A stretch of DNA of 64,000 bases from Dryocola sp036489025 (GCA_036489025.1 DASXGN010000013.1:62001-126000), one strand, 5' to 3'. Numbered from the stretch's first letter, positions 44,644 through 54,772 are shown. A program made the numbers and translations. Notes: a model not told the origin generated them from the letters alone.

Positions 44644-47600
44644 ATGGACGTCAGCCGCAGAAAGTTTTTTAAAATCTGTGCCGGCGGAATGGCAGGTACC
44701 ACAGCGGCAATGTTGGGCTTCGCGCCGACAGCCGCGCTTGCGGAAGTGCGCAACTACAAGCTGCTGCGCGCAAAAGAAACTCGCAATACCTGTACTTACT
44801 GTTCCGTTGGTTGTGGATTATTGATGTACAGCCTGGGTGATGGCTCGAAGAACGCCAAATCCAGCATTTTCCATGTTGAAGGGGATCCGGATCATCCGGT
44901 CAGCCGCGGGGCGCTTTGCCCGAAAGGCGCGGGCCTGCTGGATTACGTCCACAGCGATACCCGACTGCGCTACCCGGAATACCGCGCGCCAGGTTCAGAT
45001 AAATGGCAGCGAATCAGCTGGCAGGACGCCTTCGAGCGTATCGCCCGCCTGATGAAAAGCGACCGCGACGCCAACTTCGTTGAAAAGAACGAGCAGGACG
45101 TTACGGTTAACCGCTGGCTGTCTACCGGCATGCTGTGCGCCTCGGCGGCCAGCAATGAAACCGGGATGCTGACCCAAAAATTTGCCCGCTCGCTGGGCAT
45201 GCTGGCAGTTGATAACCAGGCGCGCGTCTGACACGGACCAACGGTAGCAAGTCTTGCTCCAACATTTGGTCGCGGTGCGATGACCAACCACTGGGTTGAT
45301 ATCAAAAACGCCAACGTTGTGATGGTGATGGGCGGCAACGCCGCTGAAGCGCATCCGGTGGGTTTCCGCTGGGCGATGGAAGCCAAAAACAACAACGACG
45401 CCACGCTCATCGTGGTCGATCCGCGCTTTACCCGTACCGCTTCGGTGGCGGATATTTATGCGCCGATCCGTTCAGGGACCGACATTACCTTCCTGTCGGG
45501 CGTTATCCTGTATCTGATCAACAATAATAAAATCAACGCTGAGTACGTCAAAAACTATACCAACGCGGCCCTGCTGGTGCGCGATGATTACCGCTTTGAT
45601 GACGGCCTGTTCAGCGGCTATGACGAAGCGAAGCGCCAGTACGACAAAACGAGCTGGAACTATCAGTTCGATGAGAACGGCTACGCTAAGCGCGACGATA
45701 CCCTGACCCATCCGCGCTGCGTATGGAACCTGCTCAAAGAGCACGTTTCCCGCTATACGCCGGACGTGGTGGAACACATCTGCGGTACCCCGCAGGCGGA
45801 CTTCCAGAAAGTGTGTGAAGTGCTGGCCTCGACGAGCGCCGCCGACCGCACGACAACGTTCCTGTACGCGCTGGGCTGGACGCAGCATAGCGTCGGCTCG
45901 CAGAACATCCGTACGATGGCGATGATCCAGCTGCTGCTGGGCAACATGGGTATGGCGGGCGGCGGCGTGAATGCCCTGCGCGGACACTCCAATATCCAGG
46001 GCCTGACGGATCTGGGCCTGCTGTCCACCAGCCTGCCGGGCTATCTGACCCTGCCGTCCGAGAAGCAAACCGACCTGCAAACGTATCTGGCGGCCAACAC
46101 GCCGAAAGCCACGCTGCCGGGCCAGGTGAACTACTGGGGCAACTACTCGAAGTTCTTCGTCAGCCTGATGAAGTCATACTACGGCGACGATGCCACCCGC
46201 GAAAACAGCTGGGGCTTTGACTGGCTGCCGAAGTGGGACCAGGCCTACGACGTGCTGAAGTACTTCGACATGATGGACCGCAATAAAGTCAACGGCTACA
46301 TCTGTCAGGGCTTCAACCCGGTTGCGTCCTTCCCGGACAAAAACAAAATTGTCGCCAGCCTCAGCAAGCTGAAGTATCTGGTGATCATCGATCCGTTAGT
46401 GACCGAGACCTCCAACTTCTGGCAGAACCACGGCGAGATGAACGACGTCGACCCGGCGAACATTCAGACGGAAGTCTTCCGCCTGCCTTCTACCTGCTTT
46501 GCGGAAGAAGACGGTTCGATTGCCAACTCCGGACGCTGGCTGCAGTGGCACTGGAAAGCTGCCGATGCGCCGGGCGAAGCGCGCAACGACGGCGAGATTC
46601 TGGCCGGACTTTATCACCGCATGCGCGAGCTTTATCGCGCGGAAGGCGGGAAAGGCGTTGAGCCGCTGCTGAAGATGGGCTGGGACTACGAGCAGCCCGA
46701 TCATCCGGAATCGGAAGAAGTGGCGAAAGAGAACAACGGCTACGCGCTCGAAGATCTCTATGACCCGGCTGGCAACCTGCTGGCGAAAAAAGGCCAGCTG
46801 CTGGACTCCTTCGCGCTGCTGCGTGACGACGGCTCCACCGCTTCGGCCTGCTGGATTTACGCCGGAAGCTGGACGGCGAAAGGCAACCAGATGGCGAACC
46901 GCGACAACAGCGATCCGTCAGGCCTGGGCAATACGCTGGGCTGGGCCTGGGCATGGCCGCTCAACCGCCGCATCATTTATAACCGCGCTTCCGCCGATCC
47001 TCAAGGTAAACCCTGGGATCCGAAACGTATGTTGATTAAATGGAACGGCGCGAAATGGGTCGGTAACGATATTCCGGACTACAACACCGCGCCTCCGGGC
47101 AGCGGCGTCGGGCCGTTTATCATGCAGCCTGAGGGCCTGGGCCGTCTGTTCGCCATCGATAAAATGGCGGAAGGGCCGTTCCCGGAGCACTACGAGCCGT
47201 TTGAAACGCCGCTGGGCACCAACCCGCTGCACCCGAACGTGGTTTCCAACCCGGCAGCTCGCCTGTACGAAGCCGATGCGAAACGCATAGGCAAGCGCAA
47301 CGAGTTCCCGTACGTCGGCACCACCTATCGCCTGACCGAGCATTTCCACACCTGGACCAAGCACTCGCGCCTGAACGCTATCGTGCAGCCCGAGCAGTTT
47401 GTGGAAATCAGCGAGAAGCTGGCGGCCTCGAAGGGGATTGCCAACGGCGATCGCGTCAAGGTCAGCAGCAAGCGTGGCTTTATCCGCGCCGTCGCCGTGG
47501 TGACACAGCGAGTCCGCACGTTGAACGCCGGTGGCCAGGAAGTGGAAACCGTCGGGATCCCGCTGCACTGGGGCTTTGAGGGCGCGGCGCGGAAGGGTTA

Positions 47601-47691
47601 TCTCGCGAATACCCTGACGCCGTCGGTCGGCGACGCCAACTCGCAGACGCCGGAGTACAAGGCGTTTCTGGTCAACATTGAGAAGGCGTAA
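44644..47691 (+). CDS. fdnG: formate dehydrogenase-N alpha subunit, selenoprotein
   Basis: 1015 residues, read through TGA at 45229-45231 as selenocysteine 196 (NQARV-Sec-HGPT), exactly as in E. coli FdnG. A twin-arginine signal (SRRKFF) exports it to the periplasm. The [4Fe-4S] site is CTYCSVGCGLL, then GALCPKGAG. The molybdopterin domain runs to the end, with ALGWTQHSVG, RGHSNIQGLTDLGLL and the C-terminal GIPLHWGFEG. It oxidises formate to CO2 and passes electrons to FdnH. N-terminal wording is closer to FdnG than FdoG, and FdnH and FdnI confirm fdn. An SECIS hairpin follows the TGA, so the stop is not a mutation. Confidence 0.95.
45232..45272 (+). promoter_or_regulatory. bacterial SECIS element in fdnG
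   Basis: Immediately after the Sec TGA, GACCAA (45236-45241) pairs with TTGGTC (45266-45271). An inner GG, bulged T and AGC pair with GCT-CC around an apical AAGTCTT loop. This is the SelB-binding hairpin type required for Sec insertion in bacteria. Confidence 0.8.
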
Positions 47692-47702
47692 GGAGCGAAC
47701 TC

Positions 47703-48587
47703 ATGTCCATGCAATCTCAGGATATTATTAAGCGTTCGGCAACGAACAGCATTACGCCTCCGCCGCAGGCTCGCGACTATAAAGAAGAGGTCGCCAAGCT
47801 TATCGATGTGTCCAGCTGCATTGGCTGCAAGGCCTGCCAGGTGGCGTGTTCCGAATGGAACGACATCCGTGATGAGGTCGGTCACTGCGTCGGGGTGTAC
47901 GACAACCCCGCCGATTTGAGCGCCAAATCCTGGACGCTGATGCGCTTTAGCGAAACCACGCAGAACGGCAAGCTGGAGTGGCTGATTCGTAAAGACGGCT
48001 GCATGCACTGTGCGGATCCGGGCTGCCTGAAGGCCTGCCCGTCCGCCGGAGCAATCATCCAGTACGCCAACGGTATCGTTGATTTTCAGTCTGAACATTG
48101 TATTGGCTGCGGCTACTGTATCGCCGGCTGCCCGTTCAATATTCCGCGTCTGAACAAGGACGATAACCGCGTGTACAAATGCACGCTGTGCGTCGACCGC
48201 GTGAGCGTGGGCCAGGAACCGGCCTGCGTGAAAACCTGCCCGACCGGCGCCATTCATTTCGGCACCAAGAAGGAGATGCTGGAAGTGGCGGACGAACGCG
48301 TGATGAAGCTGCAAAAACGCGGCTACCCGCACGCGGGCGTTTACAATCCGCAGGGCGTTGGCGGCACGCACGTAATGTATGTGCTGCACCACGCCGACCA
48401 GCCGGAGCTGTACCACAATCTGCCGAAAGACCCGCACATCGATACGCCGGTCAATCTGTGGAAAGGTCTGCTTAAGCCGCTTTCCGCCGCGGGCTTTATC
48501 GCCACCTTCGCCGGGCTGATTTTCCACTACATCGGAGTGGGGCCTAACGAAGAGGTGGATGAAGACGAGGAGGATAACCATGAGTAA
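47703..48587 (+). CDS. fdnH: formate dehydrogenase-N iron-sulfur subunit
   Basis: A 294-residue protein with four ferredoxin-type Cys clusters: CIGCKACQVACSEWN, CMHCADPGCLKACPSAG, CIGCGYCIAGCPFNIP and CTLCVDR with CVKTCPTGA. It has one C-terminal membrane anchor (about residues 257-280, LSAAGFIATFAGLIFHYIGV) and an acidic tail. It conducts electrons from FdnG to the haem subunit. Wording such as SAGAIIQYANGIVDFQSE and the tail are closer to FdnH than FdoH. It starts 11 bases after fdnG. Confidence 0.95.
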   Translation: MSMQSQDIIKRSATNSITPPPQARDYKEEVAKLIDVSSCIGCKACQVACSEWNDIRDEVGHCVGVYDNPADLSAKSWTLMRFSETTQNGKLEWLIRKDGCMHCADPGCLKACPSAGAIIQYANGIVDFQSEHCIGCGYCIAGCPFNIPRLNKDDNRVYKCTLCVDRVSVGQEPACVKTCPTGAIHFGTKKEMLEVADERVMKLQKRGYPHAGVYNPQGVGGTHVMYVLHHADQPELYHNLPKDPHIDTPVNLWKGLLKPLSAAGFIATFAGLIFHYIGVGPNEEVDEDEEDNHE

Positions 48588-49236
48588 GCAAAGCAAAATG
48601 ATTGTCAGGACGAAATTCATCGACCGGGCCTGTCACTGGACGGTGGTGATTTGCTTCTTCCTCGTGTCGCTCTCGGGCATCGCGCTGTTCTTCCCGACGC
48701 TACAGTGGCTGACGGAAACCTTCGGTACGCCGCAGATGGGGCGTATTTTGCACCCGTTCTTCGGCGTCCTGATTTTCGTGGCGCTGATGTTTATGTTTGG
48801 CCGTTTTGTGCACCACAATATTCCCGACCGCCACGACTGGCCGTGGGTGAAAGGCATTGTGGAAGTGCTCAAGGGCAACGAACATAAGGTGGCGAAGGTC
48901 GGCAAATATAACGCCGGGCAGAAGATGATGTTCTGGACCATCATGAGCATGATTTTCGTGCTGCTGGTGACCGGCGTCATTATCTGGCGGCCCTACTTTG
49001 CCGACTTCTTCCCGATTAAAGTTGTGCGCTACAGCCTGCTGATCCACGCCACGACGGCGATTATTTTGATTCACGCCATTTTGATTCATATGTATATGGC
49101 GTTCTGGGTCAAAGGCTCCATCAAGGGCATGATCGTCGGCAAAGTCAGCCGCCGCTGGGCGAAGAAACACCATCCTCGCTGGTATCAGGATGTTGAAAGG
49201 GTAGAAGCCAAAAAAGAGAATGCTGAAGGGCTGTAA
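48580..49236 (+). CDS. fdnI: formate dehydrogenase-N cytochrome b556 subunit
   Basis: 218 residues from ATG 48580, overlapping fdnH by 8 bases (an upstream in-frame start at 48559 would add MKTRRIT and is less likely). There are four membrane helices and haem-ligating His in DRACHWTVV, GRILHPFFG, LLIHATTAII and LIHMYMAFWV. It passes electrons to menaquinone at the cytoplasmic side, completing the proton-motive redox loop with nitrate reductase. Conserved C-terminal RRWAKKHHPRWY. A strong terminator ends the operon. Confidence 0.95.
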   Translation: MSKQSKMIVRTKFIDRACHWTVVICFFLVSLSGIALFFPTLQWLTETFGTPQMGRILHPFFGVLIFVALMFMFGRFVHHNIPDRHDWPWVKGIVEVLKGNEHKVAKVGKYNAGQKMMFWTIMSMIFVLLVTGVIIWRPYFADFFPIKVVRYSLLIHATTAIILIHAILIHMYMAFWVKGSIKGMIVGKVSRRWAKKHHPRWYQDVERVEAKKENAEGL

Positions 49237-49254
49237 TTCACCGGCCTCTTGAGA

Positions 49255-49300
49255 CAAAAAAGCCCGCCTGGCGAATGATTCCCGGCGGGCTTTTTTTATT
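49255..49300. terminator. terminator between fdnI and mscM, probably bidirectional
   Basis: AGCCCGCC (49261-49268) pairs with GGCGGGCT (49284-49291), with a run of seven T to the right and six A to the left. It can therefore end fdnI on the plus strand and mscM on the minus strand. Confidence 0.9.
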
Positions 49301-49315
49301 TTTGCTTTTCAGCCG

Positions 49316-50563
49316 CTAGCGATTCAATTGTACCGCCACCGAGCGAATATCGTTCCCGGTCGGAGACTGATGAATGCGCAGACCAAACTCTTCAATAACC
49401 GCAAAAATATGTTCAAAAATATCTGCCTGAATGGCCTCATATTCCAGCCACGCAACGGTATTGGTGAAGCAGTAAATTTCCAGCGGCAAACCGTCCACGC
49501 CGGGCGCAAGCTGGCGCACCATCAGCGTCATATCTTTGCGAATGCGCGGATGGTTCTGCAAATACTCGGTGAGGTAAACCCTGAACGTGCCAACATTGGT
49601 CATGCTGCGCCCGTTGAGCACCGAAGAAGTATCGCTATTGTGCGTCCGGTTATATTCCTCAATTTCTTTGCTTCGGGAATCCATATAAGGCTTCAGCAGC
49701 CGGGCATTAATCAGGCGCTGCTGCTCTTCATTCGACAGAAAATGAATGCTGGTGGTATCAATATTAATGCTGCGCTTAATACGACGACCGCCGGACTGCG
49801 ACATGCCGCTCCAGTTTTTAAACGCGTCTGAGACCAGCGCATAGGTTGGGATCGTGGTAATTGTGTTATCCCAGTTCTGTACTTTCACCGTCGTCAGGCC
49901 AATATCCGTGACCGCACCGTCGGCCCCGAACTTCGGCATTTCCAGCCAGTCGCCGAGCTTCAACATACGGTTGGCGGACAGCTGAATGCCCGCCACAAGC
50001 CCAAGAATCGGGTCTTTAAACACCAACATCAGCACCGCGGCCATCGCCCCCAGACCGCTGATCAAAATCGCCGGAGACTGGCCGATGATGCGCGAGATCA
50101 TCATGATGCCAATCACAATCGCACTGATTAACTTCACGCCCTGGAAAATGCCTTTTAGCGGAATATTCGAAGCAAAGGTCAGCTTCTGCGAGAAGTTATA
50201 AATCACGTCCAGCAAGGAGAATAATGAAAGCAGGGAATACAGCATGATCCACAGCTGCGCGGCGATAATCAAAAACGTACTGATCTCGCTGCCTTTTTCC
50301 AGCCACAGCACCGCCTGAATATTGACGATAATCCCCTGAAGGGTCAGCGCCAGGCGTTGGAAAAGTTTATTTTCCGTAATAATTTGCAGCCAGAGGTGCG
50401 AGCTGGATTTCGCCATTCTTTCAAAGGTGCGCAGCACGATAACGTGCAGGACAAAATGCACCAGCAGAGAAAAGATAAAAATAATACTAAGCACTAAAAT
50501 TAATGAGGTCGTTTGATTAATCACAACCCCAAATCCATTTAAAAATGTAGCCAATTCTTTCAT
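49316..50563 (-). CDS. mscM: MscM (YbdG) miniconductance mechanosensitive channel
   Basis: A 415-residue protein, the same length as E. coli YbdG. About five membrane helices in the first 190 residues lead to the MscS-type pore helix and beta domain: GQSPAILISGLGAMAAVLML, VFKDPILGLVAGIQLSANRM, then LGDWLEMPKFGADGAVTDIG. The long C-terminal domain ends QSPTGNDIRS. It opens on membrane tension to release solutes on osmotic downshock. GGAG lies eight bases before the ATG. An ORF reaching in from CRISPR array 2 ends with ATGA overlapping this start. Confidence 0.92.
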   Translation of the reverse strand: MKELATFLNGFGVVINQTTSLILVLSIIFIFSLLVHFVLHVIVLRTFERMAKSSSHLWLQIITENKLFQRLALTLQGIIVNIQAVLWLEKGSEISTFLIIAAQLWIMLYSLLSLFSLLDVIYNFSQKLTFASNIPLKGIFQGVKLISAIVIGIMMISRIIGQSPAILISGLGAMAAVLMLVFKDPILGLVAGIQLSANRMLKLGDWLEMPKFGADGAVTDIGLTTVKVQNWDNTITTIPTYALVSDAFKNWSGMSQSGGRRIKRSINIDTTSIHFLSNEEQQRLINARLLKPYMDSRSKEIEEYNRTHNSDTSSVLNGRSMTNVGTFRVYLTEYLQNHPRIRKDMTLMVRQLAPGVDGLPLEIYCFTNTVAWLEYEAIQADIFEHIFAVIEEFGLRIHQSPTGNDIRSVAVQLNR

Positions 50564-50835
50564 AACATCTCCTTTAAATCAGCGGGTATGATGCCGTCTA
50601 TGGCGCCGGGCTGCAACTTGCGATGGCGAAGCAAATGTCTTAAAAAAATATCTTGTCGGTTTGTGGCATGTTGGGAGAAATGGGGAATTTCTTCAGCCGA
50701 GGTAATAGCCGCCAAATACAGGCAGCCTGAAAGGTCATGATTAATATTTATTGATTCAGGCAAAGCGAATATGTTTTTGAGCTCCGCGAGCGATAGTGAA
50801 CGCCAGTAAGACGTCGAAGCATACGTAAACCTCAT
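50560..50835 (-). CDS. uncertain 91-residue ORF between CRISPR array 2 and mscM
   Basis: The frame starts MRFTYASTSYWRSLSLAELK with its ATG straddling the last good repeat and the outermost spacer. It runs through the degenerate terminal repeat, then NIFALPESININHDLSGCLY and LAAITSAEEIPHFS, ending PADLKEML. Its TGA overlaps the mscM ATG (ATGA). The part outside the array has normal protein-like composition, so it may be the 3' part of a gene whose 5' end the array replaced. Its array-derived start makes it doubtful as a functional gene. Confidence 0.3.
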   Translation of the reverse strand: MRFTYASTSYWRSLSLAELKNIFALPESININHDLSGCLYLAAITSAEEIPHFSQHATNRQDIFLRHLLRHRKLQPGAIDGIIPADLKEML

Positions 50836-51882
50836 TTCTAAGCTGCCTGTACGGCAGTGAACAAAAAGCAGTGAATTGCGATATGTGTCGCGAATTTCTA
50901 AGCTGCCTGTACGGCAGTGAACTACGCCTTGGTGATGTGAGCAGGGCTGATATGTTTCTAAGCTGCCTGTACGGCAGTGAACCAGTTCGGTGAGTTTGTC
51001 GATCACCTCGGCATTTTCTAAGCTGCCTGTACGGCAGTGAACATCCCCAGCGAACGATGCAACTCTCCCATTACTTTCTAAGCTGCCTGTACGGCAGTGA
51101 ACGATTCGCGCTGGAATCTATGTTGACGAATTAGTTTCTAAGCTGCCTGTACGGCAGTGAACTCCCAGGCGACTGGCAAGGCGGCTTAATTTGCTTTCTA
51201 AGCTGCCTGTACGGCAGTGAACCGTAATTTCCTCAAACAAGCAAGAAACGGATGTTTCTAAGCTGCCTGTACGGCAGTGAACCGCCAGCTTTCGCATTCG
51301 CGCAGCAATGGTCTTTTCTAAGCTGCCTGTACGGCAGTGAACGTATGGATGCGGTGCTGGCTGCGGCTGATGTTTTTCTAAGCTGCCTGTACGGCAGTGA
51401 ACTCCGCCGCTTCCCGCAGTGCCAGTAGCTCACTTTTCTAAGCTGCCTGTACGGCAGTGAACACGGAGTGACCTGGATTATTTATTCGAGCTGTTTTCTA
51501 AGCTGCCTGTACGGCAGTGAACTAGCTGACCCTTTCCCGGTTGTAATTTGCTCATTTCTAAGCTGCCTGTACGGCAGTGAACCATCGGGGTGACCAGTAC
51601 GCGGATCAGCTCAGTTTCTAAGCTGCCTGTACGGCAGTGAACATGATTTCAACGACTGGGAGTCCGTTCGGAACTTTCTAAGCTGCCTGTACGGCAGTGA
51701 ACGACCTCGTGATTGTTGCTGCGCGTCCTGGAATTTTCTAAGCTGCCTGTACGGCAGTGAACAAGTAATGGAAACGACAGATATTGACCCTACCTTTCTA
51801 AGCTGCCTGTACGGCAGTGAACGAATGGAAAGACATTGTTCATGGCACCCTCGATTTCTAAGCTGCCTGTACGGCAGTGAAC
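50774..51882 (-). CRISPR. CRISPR array 2, type I-F, 19 repeats / 18 spacers
   Basis: Eighteen identical 28-base repeats start at 50835 and every 60 bases to 51855, with 32-base spacers. A nineteenth, strongly degenerate copy (about 19 of 28 bases) at 50774-50801 marks the leader-distal end after a 33-base spacer. The repeat is identical to array 1 (loop GTACA in transcript orientation). The array is read on the minus strand with its leader to the right, next to the 3' end of the cas operon. Confidence 0.97.
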
Positions 51883-52060
51883 AGAAGTCTTACATGCATA
51901 ACTTATTGATGCAATAAGATAAAAGCAGTCTCAACGCTTAAAAACCCTTTTCAAAACCTGCAAATTAACTGCCAATAAAATCAATAAGTTAATCAGGCAT
52001 CAAAAATTAGGGTTCTTCAGAGGGGACAAAATTGCCGCTGGCTGCCCAGGCGGGTTATTC
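51883..52060 (-). promoter_or_regulatory. leader of CRISPR array 2
   Basis: It starts with AGAAGTCTTACATGCATAAC and contains CATCAAAAATTAGGGTTCT (51998-52016), both identical to the array 1 leader, with a diverged AT-rich middle. The bases from 52061 to 52227 show nothing recognisable. Confidence 0.85.
51979..51991. promoter_or_regulatory. IHF-consensus site in the array 2 leader
   Basis: AATCAATAAGTTA fits WATCAANNNNTTR fully and lies about 97 bases from the first repeat, the same distance as in array 1. Confidence 0.65.
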
Positions 52061-52227
52061 CTTGCGCCGAGCGTGTCAAAATACGGCCATTCCGCAGCGG
52101 CTATAAAAATGGGTTTACCGCAATCAGCATTCCCGCTGCTCGGGCGCAGAAGTTCAACGGAAAAATGGTTCGTTTCTACGTCTCGAAAGACGGGAATGAA
52201 ATGATGAGATTTTTGCTGGACTGACGA

Positions 52228-52260
52228 TAATAAAGCCGGGCATGGTACGTACTGCCCGGC
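52228..52260 (-). terminator. terminator of the cas operon
   Basis: On the minus strand GCCGGGCA (52260-52253) pairs with TGCCCGGC (52242-52235) and is followed by TTTATTAT. It starts a few bases after the cas6f stop codon. Confidence 0.8.
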
Positions 52261-52267
52261 TGATTTA

Positions 52268-52822
52268 TCAGAACCAGGGAATGGTCGCTTCGGCGCTCAA
52301 GCCATAGGTGCTGAACAGCCCACCTGATGCGTCCTGTTTCAGCTCGCCGTGCTGGATAAACAGGCGGAAGTTCTCTTTGCTGGAGAGGCTTCTCATCTGA
52401 ATAAACGGCAGCGAACAGCGATCTTCTTTGACGCTCCCCAACCGAAGCTCGGCTTCTTCTTCCGTTATCCACCCTTTACGAACCGAGCGGCGCAGCAGGC
52501 GAGCGGCGCTGCTTTTGACCTGGACTCGCGCCACCGTTCGCCAGCCTTTGATTTCAGGCACCGACTTTACCGCAGTCGCCGCGCAGTAATCGTTCAGTCC
52601 GGCGCGCCAGCGGCCCGCTTCCAGCTCTTTAAGGGCTGACTGCTGACCATGCAGCCGTATAACGCTGCCAGGTTTGACGCTGTGTTCCGGAAAGCTCACG
52701 CCGATATCACCTTTACCCCGAGCGCCCAGAGCACGATGCAATTTGGCAAACAGCGCCGACATCAGCATTTCCTCTTTAAACTCGGGATCCGGCAGCACCC
52801 TTATTTCAATAAAGTGATCCAT
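52268..52822 (-). CDS. cas6f: Cas6f (Csy4) CRISPR RNA endonuclease
   Basis: 184 residues from ATG 52822 (an upstream in-frame start adds only MVRNLNKAAS). It starts MDHFIEIRVLPDPEF like Pseudomonas Csy4, and His29 in AKLHRAL is the catalytic residue there. An arginine-rich helix (SSAARLLRRSVRKG) reads the repeat stem, and the conserved end is FRLFIQHG then TYGLS and PWF. It cuts the CTGCC/GGCAG hairpin of all three arrays and stays on the crRNA 3' end. Last gene of the cas operon, ten bases after cas7f. Confidence 0.95.
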   Translation of the reverse strand: MDHFIEIRVLPDPEFKEEMLMSALFAKLHRALGARGKGDIGVSFPEHSVKPGSVIRLHGQQSALKELEAGRWRAGLNDYCAATAVKSVPEIKGWRTVARVQVKSSAARLLRRSVRKGWITEEEAELRLGSVKEDRCSLPFIQMRSLSSKENFRLFIQHGELKQDASGGLFSTYGLSAEATIPWF

Positions 52823-52832
52823 ACTCGCCGCC

Positions 52833-53828
52833 TTATTCAGATTTCTCACCAAATACGCCGCCGCGGATCAGCACGGCCATCACGTAATGCTGCTGCTCAA
52901 CGGCGGGTTTATCTCCTTTGGTCACCCAGTTATCCAGCAGGGTGTAAAAATCCATTTTTTCTTTCGGCTGGCGGCAGGCAATGCCGCGGCTGGTGACCGA
53001 ACCGTAAGGTTCCACCGCAATGGCGCCCAGCGACTCTACCTGGGGATGCCAGGTATCGATGGTGCGCAGCGCATTGCCCACTTTTTGGGAATGCAGCGCC
53101 GCAACGTCGCTCACCTGGTAAAGCACCTTGCTTTTGGAACTGTTGCTGTCCAGCACCAGTTCCTGAGAGGGGAACACTTCCTGGCCCTGGCCCAGGCGAA
53201 CGAACGCCTCCACGTTGAGCAGAACAAAAGAGTCCCCTTTCAGCCCGCTGGCGACTTCTTTAGCCAGTTCCTGAACGTTGCCGTCACGCTGGTCAAAATC
53301 ACGCAGGGAATAATCATGGGCGTTAAACTCCCAGGTTTTACTGCCCTTCACGACGACGCGGATATGCTCGGCCCCTACCCGGTTGCGCCATAAAAAGCGC
53401 CCGTTGGCGAGGTTGGCGGCATAGCGCAGGGCCAGCTCGTCGAAGCCATGCTCGGCGATATAGCCTTCAATAACCTGCTGCAACGCATCCTGATACTGCC
53501 TGTCGTTGCACACCGAAGGAGTGGCGAGATTGCCAAGCACGCGCAGAGAAAAACTCATCTTTAGCGTGTCGGCATCCGCAGGCAGCGCGGCGACATCCAC
53601 CCGTTGCAGGTTCGCTTTCTGAATTTCTGCATCAAGCTTTGCCGGATCGCTGACCAGCGCATTCTTCAGGCGGTTTGAAATTGTGCCACGCACCGCTTTT
53701 TCCTGAATGCGGATTGGCTGCCAGCTTTCGCCCAGCCAGTTTCCGGCGGAGAGCATTGCGTCAGAGTTTGCCAGCTTACGTTCGAATGCCAGCACTGAAG
53801 CGGTTTTGATCGCGGATGATTTAGCCAT
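52833..53828 (-). CDS. cas7f: Cas7f (Csy3) backbone subunit
   Basis: A 331-residue protein starting AKSSAIKTASVLAFERKLAN, with GNWLGESWQPIRIQEKAVRG and the conserved end EQQHYVMAVLIRGGVFGE. Six copies line the crRNA spacer in the type I-F Cascade (Csy) complex. The length is normal. It follows cas5f by 11 bases. Confidence 0.95.
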   Translation of the reverse strand: MAKSSAIKTASVLAFERKLANSDAMLSAGNWLGESWQPIRIQEKAVRGTISNRLKNALVSDPAKLDAEIQKANLQRVDVAALPADADTLKMSFSLRVLGNLATPSVCNDRQYQDALQQVIEGYIAEHGFDELALRYAANLANGRFLWRNRVGAEHIRVVVKGSKTWEFNAHDYSLRDFDQRDGNVQELAKEVASGLKGDSFVLLNVEAFVRLGQGQEVFPSQELVLDSNSSKSKVLYQVSDVAALHSQKVGNALRTIDTWHPQVESLGAIAVEPYGSVTSRGIACRQPKEKMDFYTLLDNWVTKGDKPAVEQQHYVMAVLIRGGVFGEKSE

Positions 53829-53839
53829 TTTTTCGTCCC

Positions 53840-54772
53840 TTAAAATGTATCGTAATAGTTAGATTCTTCTTCCTGCTCGTCGGCAGGCTGTGCCTGGCCG
53901 CAGCAGTAATAACCGGTTTCGGTCGTGCGATAGCGCCAGAACAGCTCGTCCGCATCTTTAATGCGCAGCACGCCAGCCCATTCCCCTACGCCATACACCG
54001 CTTCGGCAAAGCAGAACGGCGTCTCGCTGTCGCGGGCATTGGCGACGCTGCCGGGCTCATAAAGCGCGGAAATACGCTGCCAGCCGGTCATCAGCGGCAC
54101 CAGGTAGCCGGGGAAGGGTTTCGCCTGATAGTGCCAGGTGGCAGCCCCCTCCGGCTGTTCTTCACTCTCAGCCGCCATTTTTAACGCGGCGAAATCAAGC
54201 CAGGCGTCGATCATTTCCGCATCGGGGTTGATCTGCCGGAGGGCCTGATGGTGCTCTGCCAGCCAGGACGAACGGTCGCGTAACACAAAGCCCGGCATCA
54301 GCCCGTAGAGCATCGATTTAAGATTGTTTTGGCTGCAAATCTGAACCTTGCGCAGCCCGGTAATTGTGCCCCCCGCCAGCTTTTGCGTCTGGCAAAGCGT
54401 TTGCAGGTGAGCTGCCAGCGCCCGCAGGCCAACGTCGCCGTTCGGGATCTCGCCGTGGCATTCCAGCACCAGTGAAACGGTGAGGTGCATGCGCCCTTCC
54501 TCATTGAATGAAGCCGTTTTCCCTTCACGAGTCAATGGGTTACGCGTAAGCGCAAACTGATAGTCGCGCCCGGAGGAATAAGCATGCACCTGGTGACGAT
54601 GGCAAACCACGCCGCAGCCTTCCAGCGTTAGTCCGTGGCTGATTTGAAGTTTGCGGGACAGCGCGTGCGTGTAGCCCAGAAAATGGGTGATCGCCGGAAA
54701 GCCCCAGGTCAGCCCCGCCACGGCGTTGGCATTTTCAATCTCCAGCCACGGCAAAATAATCACGTTAGTCAT
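53840..54772 (-). CDS. cas5f: Cas5f (Csy2) subunit
   Basis: About 310 residues from ATG 54772, starting MTNVIILPWLEIENANAVAG, then LTWGFPAITHFLGYTHALSR, which is the usual Csy2 beginning (the longer frame to 54805 overlaps cas8f more deeply). It pairs with Cas8f to hold the crRNA 5' handle. The acidic tail (EQEEESNYYDTF) is short. It overlaps cas8f by 8 bases. Confidence 0.93.
   Translation of the reverse strand: MTNVIILPWLEIENANAVAGLTWGFPAITHFLGYTHALSRKLQISHGLTLEGCGVVCHRHQVHAYSSGRDYQFALTRNPLTREGKTASFNEEGRMHLTVSLVLECHGEIPNGDVGLRALAAHLQTLCQTQKLAGGTITGLRKVQICSQNNLKSMLYGLMPGFVLRDRSSWLAEHHQALRQINPDAEMIDAWLDFAALKMAAESEEQPEGAATWHYQAKPFPGYLVPLMTGWQRISALYEPGSVANARDSETPFCFAEAVYGVGEWAGVLRIKDADELFWRYRTTETGYYCCGQAQPADEQEEESNYYDTF

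Noticed and set aside
45229..45231. In-frame TGA splitting the formate dehydrogenase gene
   Set aside because: It is the selenocysteine codon of FdnG (Sec196) with a SECIS hairpin directly after it, not a nonsense mutation.
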